Shown here one piece after another: positions 19,893-28,883 of a stretch of DNA of 64,000 nt. The DNA comes from Bradyrhizobium niftali (GTDB taxonomy: Bacteria; Pseudomonadota; Alphaproteobacteria; Rhizobiales; Xanthobacteraceae), in contig NZ_SPQT01000005.1 in NCBI RefSeq assembly GCF_004571025.1, positions 186,001-250,000 of the forward strand. Reading direction: 5' to 3'. Under the pieces are notes generated by a model. That model worked only from the letters and a program-made list of their open reading frames with translations. It was not told the DNA's origin and ran no database searches. The stretch's first letter is position 1. Each line of letters opens with the position of its first letter. The position numbers and the translations under genes were made by a program.

Positions 19893-19923
19893 GTCAGCTA
19901 TTCGACAGCTAAGCCCTTTAGCA
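19893..19923 (+). promoter_or_regulatory. tts box upstream of nopP copy 1
   Basis: The core GTCAGCTATTCGACAGCT differs from the consensus GTCAGCTTNTCGAAAGCT at two positions. It faces the nopP gene whose ATG lies about 240 bases further on, and is the binding site expected for TtsI. Confidence 0.75.
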
Positions 19924-20130
19924 TAGTAACATCTCTATCGGACTAGCAGGCTCACTTGATGGCTCATGACCTGGAAGAGAAGGACCTGGATCCTGGCTCA
20001 GTCCGTTCCGCACGCCCTCAACATACCGTCCGCTACAATTTTATCGAGAGTTGCGCCCGGCCCAGCCTCTGATCCTTATCGGACCAACTTTGCTCGATGA
20101 CATTGACAAGGCAACCAGTGGGAGAGGGGA

Positions 20131-21042
20131 ATGGACCAATCTGACAACGTCAACCCGTCCGCGGCTCGCATCAGTTACGTCGAGCCGCAACGGGAAGAGA
20201 CCGCGCCGCAAGCAGACTTTGAGCTGCGGCTTAGCGAGCATCGGCCAGTCCTCCCAGCACCAGCTTCAGCCGGCGCTGGATCGACCCGAGCTGCAACGGA
20301 TGGCAATAGGAGAGCGGACCTTATCCCGAAGAACGAACGGTGCACAGCCGCATCCTTTGTAAAAGCGCGCGCTCAACTCGCCGCAACGCTGACCTGCGCG
20401 AACCTTGCGGAACTCAGAAGGGAAATCGAACTCGCTGCGCAGACGTCAACGCCATGGTCAGGAGCGACTGGACCGTCGACCGGCGGCGTGGATAGTAGCC
20501 GCGTTTACGACGACGTGGTGGCGTCCTCATACGCGGAGCTGCAGCGCTTTCAAAACCACCCCAGCCATTGCAAGCCGCGCGGATTGGCTAATCAAAGCGC
20601 GATGGCCCATTTGCGTTCCATGGCGGCTTCGCGTTTCGACGCCGCCCCCTGGAATATCTGGGGAGGCCAACGACTTGATCTGGGTCGCGCAGCGGCAGAA
20701 CACATGAGGGGCGACACCACTGATTCGCCCTTTGTGTCATTGTCCGAGGAGGCCTCACAATTGCTCCTCTCGCCGGACGACGACAACGAGCATGGCGCCA
20801 AAGTGATCGCGGAAAATGCGAATGAGTTGCACACGTACACGGTGCCGAGGATCACCGCTTGGACGGCCGAGGAGATCGTCAGTATTCTTGAGGACGGGAC
20901 TGAGGATGATGAACCCAATCTGGCCTGGGTGAGCGATACCCCAACTGAGGAGCGCGAGGTACTATTTCTGGGCGGGAATCTGGACGACTATCGGACCGCG
21001 AGCGCGTCGAATCCCTACAGAAAGTCAGGGAAAGAAGATTGA
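20131..21042 (+). CDS. nopP: Type III effector NopP, copy 1
   Basis: A soluble protein of 303 residues without signal peptide, with a polar, disordered first 70 residues acting as secretion signal. The conserved core begins SFVKARAQLAATLTCANLAELRREIELAAQ. It continues with SSYAELQRFQNHPSHCKPR, HMRGDTTDSPFVSLSEE and ELHTYTVP, and ends REVLFLGGNLDDYRTAS with NPY close to the C-terminus. These blocks match rhizobial NopP and recur in the second copy at 25191. NopP is delivered into root cells, is phosphorylated by plant kinases and can decide soybean cultivar compatibility (Rj2 in some strains). GGGAGAGGGG precedes the ATG and the tts box lies at 19893. Confidence 0.85.
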   Translation: MDQSDNVNPSAARISYVEPQREETAPQADFELRLSEHRPVLPAPASAGAGSTRAATDGNRRADLIPKNERCTAASFVKARAQLAATLTCANLAELRREIELAAQTSTPWSGATGPSTGGVDSSRVYDDVVASSYAELQRFQNHPSHCKPRGLANQSAMAHLRSMAASRFDAAPWNIWGGQRLDLGRAAAEHMRGDTTDSPFVSLSEEASQLLLSPDDDNEHGAKVIAENANELHTYTVPRITAWTAEEIVSILEDGTEDDEPNLAWVSDTPTEEREVLFLGGNLDDYRTASASNPYRKSGKED

Positions 21043-21278
21043 GGGTGGAAGCTTAGCAAGATAACTCGGCTGTTTTCGATGCTCGGAAAATCGAAAGCAG
21101 CCTTCGCTCGGTCTATACTGCTCCCGCCGAGCTGGCCATCAGGGAGCTGCCGCGTACCGCACCTGGAAAATCAGAATTTCAGCTGAAGCCTGTACCGTCT
21201 TTACGTTCGCCGCACTCGTCGTCGGGTTCGAAAAGGCACTTGCCGACCAATATTCGTTCTAACTTTCCGCCCGGCCAG

Positions 21279-21309
21279 GTCTGGTTTTGGAAAGCTAACG
21301 TGGGTCGCG
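21279..21309 (+). promoter_or_regulatory. tts box upstream of the frameshifted repeat effector
   Basis: The core GTCTGGTTTTGGAAAGCT is close to the nopX box GTCAGCTTTTGGAAAGCT (two differences). It starts 65 bases ahead of the ATG at 21344. Confidence 0.7.
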
Positions 21310-21343
21310 AAAGAACGAGCAAACGAAGCCAGCGGACTGCAGC

Positions 21344-23594
21344 ATGGATCGATACAACGCGATCAACCGAGCGTATAAAGATTCCGCGGCGTCAGGTACC
21401 ACGGTTGAACAGCCCAAGGAACCGCAAGCGGTGTTCGAGCAACACTTGCGAGAGGTGCGGCAGCTCGGCCCGGTATATTCACTAGCGGGCTTTATGACAT
21501 CACCGAAGAAGACGATCGCTTCATCCAAGCAGCGTCTGGTGCTGTCCTTGACCGAGGCCCACCGCCAAAGGCGATTACCATTGAAATCTATGACCGTCGG
21601 CTTCGCAAATTGGCAGAGCTGCTGAAGCAGTCTGGTTACTCGATTGCTGAGCTCGATGACGACACGTTGCTCGAGCGCTCCAAGACGCTACTGCCAGAAG
21701 ACAAGGTGATCTTCTCTGCATTGTCAATGGTGAGTAGGTACCGGGAGCTCAGCGATACCGCTCCGCCACTCAGAACACATTACCGTCCGTCCAAGGAAGA
21801 TACCAACCTCATCAGAGAGGCGACCGAGGCGGCCTTTGGTCGAGCAATGGACGCAAACACCGCTGGAAATTACGCTAGCAGTCTTCGCAAGCTAGTGGCA
21901 GCACTGCGCCCCTTGTCGATTGCTAAGCTCAGCCACAAAGCGCTGCTCGGCTATGCCGATGCTTTGTTTCCGAACGACAAGAGCCTCATCTACGCGTTGA
22001 ACAGGCTGAACGACTACCGCCGAATCGCGGGGCGGGACAACTCGCCGAGTTACGTGGGCGACTCGCGTCAGCCGATGCAGCCGGCCGCCGATTTGCCCGT
22101 CCAGCTTTTCGAACGTGAGCAGCCTTTAGGGAACGCGAACGGCTCATTGCCGGCGGGCAGCTTCAATGCTCAGCAGTTTTGGGAGGGAACGGTTTAACCG
22201 CTCGTTCTCCCGCGCGACGTATCGCCCGGGATATGCTTTCCGACGCTGTGCGCCAAAACGATGTGCCTCCACCTTCTAGCGTCGATGCGCCGGCACTTTG
22301 GCAGGGAATGCGTGCCGCTCCCTCGCCCCTGCAGAGTTTCGCTCAGGAAGCGCTTTTTCGATGCCGCCGATCGCGAGGGCCTGCCGCCAGTCAATGCACC
22401 GGTGCTTTGGCCGAGCATGAGTTCGGTCGCCTACTCACCCGTGCAAGATGTCGCCCAGGAACAGCTTTTAGGTGCTGCTGATCGCAAGGGCTTGCCGACG
22501 ACGTCCTACGATGCACCGGTGCGCTGGCCAACCGCCGGTTCAGTCACCCATTCGCGCGTGCACAGTGTCCAGCAAGAGCTTTTCGATGCCGCGGATCGAG
22601 ACCAGTTTGCGCCTGCTTTCGATCTGCAGGCATCGAAGTTATGGGGGGCGACGGAGGCGACAACCCATAGCGCCGGCGGGGCGGACCCTTTCGATGCCGT
22701 GATTTGGCAGCCCAGCTCACGGCCGCAGGGTCCCGCCTGTGAAAAAGACTTTGGACGGATGATGAATCAAGATGGGGAGAGAGCCGGCGAGAGCTTTGAC
22801 GCCTCCTTGGCCGTTACCGAAGGTTTTCCCCATGGCAACCAGCCCGCGACGGACATGATGCGTTCCAGGCTCAGCCGCTGGGGTCAGATGCCGGATGCAA
22901 CACAGCGGGTTAAGACCTACAACATTCACGGTGAACGCTATACGGGCGTGTTAGGACCGCGTGTGGGTAGCGATCTTCAGCTCATCCATCTGCGCTCTCC
23001 TGCTGTTGGCGATACATTTGACGTTTCATTCGCAGTGCCCAATGATTTTTCTCATCGCACCCAGCTCGCTCCCGACATGATGCTTTCCAAGCTGGGCAAG
23101 TGGGACTTCTTGCCTAATGCGCAATATCCGCTCATGAACTATGAGATTGGTGGGGAACGCTATACGGCCGTGCTGGGGCCGAGAGGATCCAATGACGTTC
23201 AACTCATCCATCACCCAAGGTTCGCTTCGGGGAATGAAGCTGCGTCGGTGACTCCGATGGCTTCCCCGCATACCTACGACGGCCTCGCATCTGGGCTTGA
23301 TCGGCCCTCCGGGTTCGAATTGCAGGCGGCGAACCTCCAACCGCCGTCCGCCGCGCGCCTCTCGGGCCACCACCCGCTCCCGCAAGTTCCTGAATTCGGA
23401 GAGTGGTTCGGCCTCGACTGGAGGCACGGCCCGCGAGAAGCTTCGACTCTCGTGATTGACATGCTCCAAAACCTGGCCTTCTGCCGAGCCAGGGCGTCCC
23501 CATGACCCGCTTTTTGATCCATGGCGAGCCCTACACGGCTGAAAGCCTAGCCGGTGGCCGCGTTCTTCTCTTCCATCGGCCGCAATTTGGCTGA
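21344..23594 (+). pseudogene. Frameshifted type III effector with two kinds of internal repeats
   Basis: One ancestral protein of about 750 residues is spread over three frames. N-terminus: 21344 to about 21475 (MDRYNAINRAYKDS...). A second frame carries FTSGLYDITEEDDRF to about 22180 and holds two helical units each ending in ERSKTLLPEDK or ADALFPNDK. A third frame runs to 22355, then the second frame again to about 23475, and the last part is in the third frame to the TGA at 23592. Residues decoded at 22220-22700 form about 36-residue repeats (LFDAADREGLPP...APVLW). Those at 22780-23590 form repeats of a roughly 45-60-residue domain with YxIxGExYTAVLGP and LIHHPR. A run of five T at 22355-22359 and a shortened G run at 23475 explain two shifts. 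The tts box at 21279 supports a former effector. The family is unknown to me; sequencing indels are an alternative to decay. Confidence 0.65.
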
Positions 23595-24226
23595 ACGATA
23601 TGCTGTCGGCACCTCGGGCAGCCCCACAAGCTCCCGAATCCACTCGGATCGCCTATTTTCGGAAATCAGAACCGCCTCCGAACGACAATTGAGACGGTGA
23701 GTAAACCCCGTAGCCGCCATTCACAGCATGATCTTAAGCGGGGTGGTTCAATCACCCTGCGGCTGCATTCGGCAGCACGGAAGGTTCAAGTGAAAGAACC
23801 CCAAAAGGCGCGGCATGAAAGATACCAGCTCATCCTGGGGGGGGCCCGAGGGTCGAGCGAAATCATCGCGAGCCCGCCGCTTGATCGGCTTGTAAATACA
23901 CTCCCAACAGGACCGCGGAGGGCGTGGGGACGTACCTTGCCCCGCTCATCTGGAGCGTTCGACTGAGAAGCCGGGGCTCTAACCCATATGCTGACAGCCC
24001 GAACCGCCGATCCTCCAATCACTGAGACGAATGGAGATCGACGGCCCTCATGCCCAACGTTGGTCAAACAGCAGAAACTTGGCGCAACTCGGATCCTTCC
24101 CAGACGAAAAGACGGCCAGAGAAACTCTGAGCGTCCCTGAGATCGAAAGGATCGGTGTCATACTGCGAAGGCCTCTACACGATTCGGATCAACTCTTCGG
24201 AGCGCCCCTTTTCTCTGTGCTCTTTG
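23595..24226. other. Convergent intergenic region
   Basis: About 630 bases between the effector pseudogene and virK, which point at each other. Only short frames on both strands; no clear hairpin terminator seen. Confidence 0.45.
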
Positions 24227-24667
24227 TTACCAGATGAACTTTGCGCCATCCGGCAGTTCGCAGATGAATTCGCCTTGGTTCACAAGCTCGGTGGTTCCGA
24301 CAACAAGCTTCGAGGCTCGCACCGTCAGCTTGCCTTCGCGGCTAAGGCTATGGCGGATGTACTCGGTCACGGCATGTCCAGAGCTGTCGACCGTTTGGTG
24401 AGCATTGGAGAAGCTGATTCCGTTCTGGACCGTCACCCTGAATGCATTGATAACCAGACCGGCTTGCGTCGCCGATGCAGGCTTGCCGCCCTCCGCGGGG
24501 TTACAGTGGCTCATGTCCAGTATGAGCTTCACATTCTTCCCCGCCTGCAGGGCATTGAGCACCTCGGTGTATTTCGGCGAGGGCTCATCGGCTCTCGCCA
24601 GAGCGCTAGCGCTTGCGACCGAAAGCAAGGACAACAGGATCGTCAGTCCTTTGCCGGTAATCTTCAT
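24227..24667 (-). CDS. virK: VirK-family exported protein
   Basis: A 146-residue protein with a Sec signal peptide (MKITGKGLTILLSLLSVASASALARA, cleavage near residue 26). The mature domain matches the VirK family known from Agrobacterium and plant-associated Rhizobiales: YTEVLNALQAGKNVKLILDMS, then C in SHCNP, and a C-terminal half rich in beta-strands ending GEFICELPDGAKFIW. GGGAGAAGAG sits just ahead of the chosen ATG; a longer frame upstream lacks a leader. It would act in the periplasm; its molecular role is not established. It lies between the two nopP copies, but no tts box is visible ahead of it. Confidence 0.75.
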   Translation of the reverse strand: MKITGKGLTILLSLLSVASASALARADEPSPKYTEVLNALQAGKNVKLILDMSHCNPAEGGKPASATQAGLVINAFRVTVQNGISFSNAHQTVDSSGHAVTEYIRHSLSREGKLTVRASKLVVGTTELVNQGEFICELPDGAKFIW

Positions 24668-25121
24668 ATGCTCTTCTCCCTCGATAAGTACCACAGCTTA
24701 CGCTTTTCAAGATGTCGTGCTCGCGCGTTGTTTGGCTTTCATTCAGCAAGCGCGCTCGCGCCTGTACAAAAACAGCCTGCCGCAATAAGGCGCAAGTAGT
24801 TGCGACGGCTATTCCGACATCACAACCTCGTAGGTCAGGTTCTGGGGGCTTCGCCTTGCGGGCGTCGACTCGAGCGATTTGTTCGATGGTCGGCCGCCGG
24901 GAAACCACAAACGACGAGCGGTCGCGCTGGTCCACTCGGGCCTAATGAGCGAGAACATGCAGCCGTCACATCTGCAGGAGCAGACGATCTACGAAGGAAG
25001 CACTCGATCAGCCGCATGCGCTTGCGTGTCCCTCTTAGTCTGCAAGGACTGTCTGCCCTAGGCGACAGGTGAAGCGAACGCGGCGCGGCGGTCGAGGAAT
25101 CCGGTCTCAGCTTAATCGATC
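24668..25121. other. Intergenic region between virK and nopP copy 2
   Basis: About 450 bases. One minus-strand frame (24606-24935) overlaps the virK start and has moderately protein-like text, but no family or ribosome site supports it. Confidence 0.35.
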
Positions 25122-25152
25122 GTCAGCTTCTCGAAAGCTGCACCTGCAACAA
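25122..25152 (+). promoter_or_regulatory. tts box upstream of nopP copy 2
   Basis: The core GTCAGCTTCTCGAAAGCT is a perfect match to the tts consensus and is followed by the usual C-rich tail (GCACCTGCAACAA). It begins 69 bases ahead of the nopP ATG. Confidence 0.92.
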
Positions 25153-25190
25153 TCCACGCCGATAGGCGGCCCTTCGAAGGGAGTAGAGAG

Positions 25191-26156
25191 ATGAATGTCG
25201 ATCCGCGGAATGCCGCAGACAATTCCTTTGAGGTTCAGCGGCCGCACCACGTCGGTCGACAGCAGGACGAGCTTAGCGCCCACACCAGCGCACCGACAAG
25301 TTCAGAAGACCAAGCAAACTTTGAGCAGCAGCTGAATGACTTGGCTCTAGATGACTTGGACTCGGTCTGCCCAACCTCGGAGGCAGTGTCCTTAGCGGCA
25401 GATTCCGCGAGCGCCGCGCCCTCATCTGGGCCAAACGAGGCGACCTCGGAACCCAGTCGCTATCCAGCCTCATCATACGTCAGTGCGCGCGCTCAGCTTG
25501 CCGCAACATTGACTGGAGCCACTCTTGACGCACTTCGGAACGAGATCGAACTTGCCGCGCAACAAGCAGCACGTTGGTCATCGGCGACCGACGCTGCCAT
25601 TGATCGAGATCGCGTATTCGACGACGTGGCGGGCTCGTCATATGTCACACTGCGGCGTTTTCAGAATCAGGACACTGATTGCAAGCCGCGCACGGAAGAA
25701 AACACGAGTGCAATATCTCATGTCCGCAACACGGCTCGGGATCATTCTTCCGTTGGATATCCTCTGGAGCGGTATCCCATGGACCGAGCCCGCCAAGCTG
25801 GTTGGCATATGCGGGGGAAGACTACAGCCTCACCCTTCGTATCGTTAGTTGAAGATCCGTCAAAACTCGTCGTATCTCGCGATCCGTGGGCGAGAGCGAT
25901 TGCCAACAATGCGGACGCGCTACACACCTATACCGTACCGAAGACCACAATCTGGACGCCCGACGACGTACTGAGTAGCATTGGGCTTGGAATGAACGGG
26001 GAGGATCAGGACACCATCGATGGGGACGTCGATTTGATGTGCTCACTGGGCAGAACGCCGACCCGGGAAACCGAGCGCCTGTTCCTTGGAGGCAATTTGG
26101 AAAGCTACCGCACCAGTAGCGAAGCAAATCCCTACAAGCGCGAGAGTAATGAGTAG
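25191..26156 (+). CDS. nopP: Type III effector NopP, copy 2
   Basis: A 321-residue soluble protein with the same core as the copy at 20131. Shared text includes SYVSARAQLAATLTGATL, RNEIELAAQQAARW, SSYVTLRRFQNQDTDCKPR, TASPFVSLVEDPSKLV, ADALHTYTVP and ERLFLGGNLESYRTSSEANPY near the end. The N-terminal 90 residues (Ser/Asp/Glu-rich) are unlike copy 1 and probably carry the export signal. A GGGAGTAGAGAG ribosome site lies right before the ATG. The perfect tts box makes this the better regulated copy. Two divergent copies per strain are known in soybean bradyrhizobia (NopP1/NopP2), but I cannot say which is which. Confidence 0.88.
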   Translation: MNVDPRNAADNSFEVQRPHHVGRQQDELSAHTSAPTSSEDQANFEQQLNDLALDDLDSVCPTSEAVSLAADSASAAPSSGPNEATSEPSRYPASSYVSARAQLAATLTGATLDALRNEIELAAQQAARWSSATDAAIDRDRVFDDVAGSSYVTLRRFQNQDTDCKPRTEENTSAISHVRNTARDHSSVGYPLERYPMDRARQAGWHMRGKTTASPFVSLVEDPSKLVVSRDPWARAIANNADALHTYTVPKTTIWTPDDVLSSIGLGMNGEDQDTIDGDVDLMCSLGRTPTRETERLFLGGNLESYRTSSEANPYKRESNE

Positions 26157-26595
26157 ATGGTCGATCTCGCCATTTGGCAGGTTCGTTGGCGACCAAGCGC
26201 CACAATCCCCGGCAACGAAGAAAAGCGGCGCATCAGCTCCGCCTCATGCACAACAGATTAAGCGTAAAGGGGGCGACCGACGGCCCGATGAAGGCGCCGA
26301 TCGAGCCGTACAGCGGTTGACAGTTCCGACGGAAGGTCAGGAGGACACCGATCTTGTCCCCTCATCCCTTTCCGCTCGTTGAAGCATCGCGGCATCTTGG
26401 ATGCATTGTGTCGCGAGGCAGGAATTTATCAGCCGGGGGTTGGCAGGCGGATTTGGCGAGCCGCTGAAAGCGCAGCATCCCTCGCGTTAGCTAACTGCTT
26501 CTGACAATGATCGCGCGTCAACCAACAGTGTTTCGGCCGCGATCGCATCATTCATTCACTCACCCGTAGCAAGCGGCGCTGTTTCATTACAGCCG
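26157..26595. other. Intergenic region ahead of the nod box
   Basis: About 440 bases with no supported gene. Short frames only. Confidence 0.45.
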
Positions 26596-26642
26596 ATCCG
26601 CAACCTGGATGCGTTCCATCAAAACAATCGATTTTGCCGAGC
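26596..26642 (+). promoter_or_regulatory. nod box
   Basis: The 47-base element begins ATCCGCAACCTGGATG, continues CCATCAAAACAATCGATTTT and ends GCCGAGC, matching the nod box consensus (ATC-N9-GAT units and the CAATCGATTTT block). NodD with a flavonoid would bind here and start transcription rightward. The first recognisable regulated gene is ttsI, about 1.5 kb downstream, in line with flavonoid/NodD-dependent ttsI expression in other rhizobia. Confidence 0.9.
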
Positions 26643-27744
26643 ATGCCTAAAGGCCTCATAGTCGATCGCAATGTATGGAGACCGCATTCAAGATGACGTC
26701 TGGCAATCGATTCTCTCCTCAGCCCTTTGCCGAACCACTTGGCTCGCGCGATCGGCAGTCTGCATTTCGGACGTTAGGTCCTGCGCGTCACATCGACGTC
26801 CCGCGCCCGCCCCGATTTTCCCACAAAATTGCCGAGTATGAGGCAGATCGGATTGGCCGATCTTTGGCGTCATAGCCGAAACGACTGCCTCTTCGCGCGC
26901 TTCAACGCGTTATGGCGCTAGGCTTGATTGGACGGACAAATGCTCACGGCCTTGGGCAGAGCGCGATTGACCTTCGCACAGCTCGACAGCATGGCCCAAC
27001 TGTGTCGTCATTGCCTCACAAGGAGCCCGATGTTGATGGCGCCGATACAAATAGCCCTTAAAGGCACTTGAATCTCACCCAGCGTCAGATTGTAGGATTT
27101 CCGACAGTCTCGCGACAGAATCCACTCGCGTGAACTCTTCCTGACAGGTAGTGACAATTGCGAACGTCTCAGAACCTCAATGCTCGGCCGATACGGCTTG
27201 GGACACTGCTCGACTGCTCCGATTCAGAGCTTGCATCGTTAATCTGCTCTGTGAGCGCAAGACGAAGCGCGCTCTTCGCAGCCATACCAGGATCCAGCGC
27301 GCGAGAACAAGGCGAGCAATCGCCGTACCGATCACAGGCTGAGTCCAAGCTCGAGACTAGATCGTTCTTGCGCCGTTCAACCCGTCTGACGAAATTGAGC
27401 CGGCCTCACCACCTCAGACAATGCGCGACAGCAATGCCAGGCTCAATTTGTCCTTCCTTGGCAGCCTTCGCTCGGCTGGCGCGGAGAAGATCTTGGAAGC
27501 AACCGAGCTTCAGGACGGTTGACACCATGTTTGGCCATTATCACCGGCGGGCGAGACAATGTCCAACCCGCCGATGGGCGTGTTGATCGTTTCATCGCAT
27601 CTTGGCCTTTTACAGCCCGTCGTCCGACGCATAGCGCGTGAACTGTCTTAAACGCGGAAAACTTGTATCGTAGTGACTTGACGACACTACAGGCTCAACA
27701 GCCTTGCAGGACTGACCGCGGATCAAGACGATTTGGGAGTTCCA
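26643..27744 (+). other. Long leader between nod box and first plausible gene
   Basis: About 1.1 kb with only weak open frames (for example 26675-26875 and 27158-27586). It is probably transcribed from the nod box. I see no known element in it. Confidence 0.45.
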
Positions 27745-28128
27745 ATGTCGGTTTCGCAAGTCCGTTCGGCGGCAAATACAGCCGCTCTCGCCTGCGCTTT
27801 CCTTTCGCTCCGCGAGTTTGGCGCGATCGCTACTGCAGGCGTTCGCCTAATGCATGAAGCCACCGCTATGCTCGGCCCGCAGATGAATCAGCACATCGCC
27901 GGGGCTCTCAGCCTCGTGAGAGATTGCGGATCTCTTGCCGGCGTAAAGGAGATTTTGAGCCGCGCCGCGGGCTGGAACCATCCGCCGCAGGCCCCCGCCT
28001 ATCCGCCGACGGCGGACGTGCAGACATTGGCTGCCTGCCAACAAGCCCGTGCGTATCGCGCACGGGTTTTCGAATTCACGCCAAAGCGGCATCCTCTGGG
28101 TTCCGCCGATCGTCATGGTCAAGCGTGA
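27745..28128 (+). CDS. Hypothetical protein upstream of ttsI
   Basis: A 127-residue frame starting MSVSQVRSAANTAALACAFLSL. The first 75 residues look like a natural helical, Ala-rich sequence (LREFGAIATAGVRLMHEATAMLG, then GALSLVRDCGSLAGVKEILSRAAGW). The last 40 residues are Pro/Arg-rich and less convincing, so the 3' end may be frameshifted. It lies 40 bases ahead of ttsI in the same direction and could be co-transcribed from the nod box. No family recognised. Confidence 0.4.
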   Translation: MSVSQVRSAANTAALACAFLSLREFGAIATAGVRLMHEATAMLGPQMNQHIAGALSLVRDCGSLAGVKEILSRAAGWNHPPQAPAYPPTADVQTLAACQQARAYRARVFEFTPKRHPLGSADRHGQA

Positions 28129-28167
28129 CACGCTCAAGTCCTGCCGAGGATGGACGAGAGGCGATGA

Positions 28168-28857
28168 ATGCGAATTCTACTGGTTGATCATCATGCGGAC
28201 TTTGGCCGCGCCGTAAAGGAAGCGCTGCTGAATTGCGGGTTCGCCGTCGACGTGACGCGGACGCTGGATGAGGCGTCGGCCGCGTTGGATTGCGCGAACT
28301 ACCACATGATACTGCTCGAATCCTTCTTGCCCGATGGAGATGGTTTGGACTGGTTGAAGCAGTTGCGGCGCGAAGGACGATCAATGCCGACTATGATGAT
28401 GAGCAATCTCAATGATCTCAGTCGGCGGATTGCGATCTTCAACGCCGGAGCGGATGATTTTCTGCCCAAGCCCGTTTCTATCGACGAGCTCGTTGCTCGC
28501 ATGCGAGCTATTCTGCGACGATCAACGCAGATGACGGCGCCGGTGGTGACATTCGGGAATCTGCATTTCGATCCGATCGCGAGACAAGTCTCCGTCGGTG
28601 GACGAGTACTGAGAATTGCGCGCCGCGAAGTGTGCATTCTTGAACATTTGCTCAACCGCGCGGGCCGTACCGTGCCCCGCACAGCGCTCGAAGAAAGCTT
28701 GTATGCGTTTGACGACGAGGTCTCGACCAATGCGCTGGAAGTCGGGATTTACCGCTTACGAGCGCATTTGAACCAGGCGGAGGCAACGCTCAGGATCAAG
28801 ACCGCGCGCGGTGTCGGCTACACCCTTGAACTCATCGGCGCAGCATCGGCTGCCTAG
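28168..28857 (+). CDS. ttsI: TtsI, transcriptional activator of the T3SS regulon
   Basis: A 229-residue OmpR/PhoB-like response regulator. The receiver domain is residues 1-120 (MRILLVDHHADFG; switch Lys in FLPKPVS). The winged-helix DNA-binding domain is residues 125-222 (RREVCILEHLLNRAGRTVPR, then TNALEVGIYRLRAHL, ending KTARGVGYTLE). The usual phospho-acceptor Asp is replaced by Glu51 (ILLESFLPDGDGL), suggesting phosphorylation-independent activity. TtsI binds tts boxes and activates nop, rhc and effector genes. No sensor kinase gene is adjacent. The nod box at 26596 points at this gene. Confidence 0.93.
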   Translation: MRILLVDHHADFGRAVKEALLNCGFAVDVTRTLDEASAALDCANYHMILLESFLPDGDGLDWLKQLRREGRSMPTMMMSNLNDLSRRIAIFNAGADDFLPKPVSIDELVARMRAILRRSTQMTAPVVTFGNLHFDPIARQVSVGGRVLRIARREVCILEHLLNRAGRTVPRTALEESLYAFDDEVSTNALEVGIYRLRAHLNQAEATLRIKTARGVGYTLELIGAASAA

Positions 28858-28883
28858 CAGTCTCACTTGAAAGCAACAATCCC

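Noticed and set aside
19466..19912. Overlapping frames on both strands that might be transposase remnants
   Set aside because: No catalytic motif or inverted repeat could be seen on either strand.
21080..21105. GGAAAATCGAAAGCAGC as a tts box for the repeat effector
   Set aside because: The left half is absent, and a much better box lies at 21279.
24606..24935. Minus-strand frame overlapping the virK start
   Set aside because: Some natural-looking text, but it runs through the virK ribosome site and leader in another frame and has no recognisable family.
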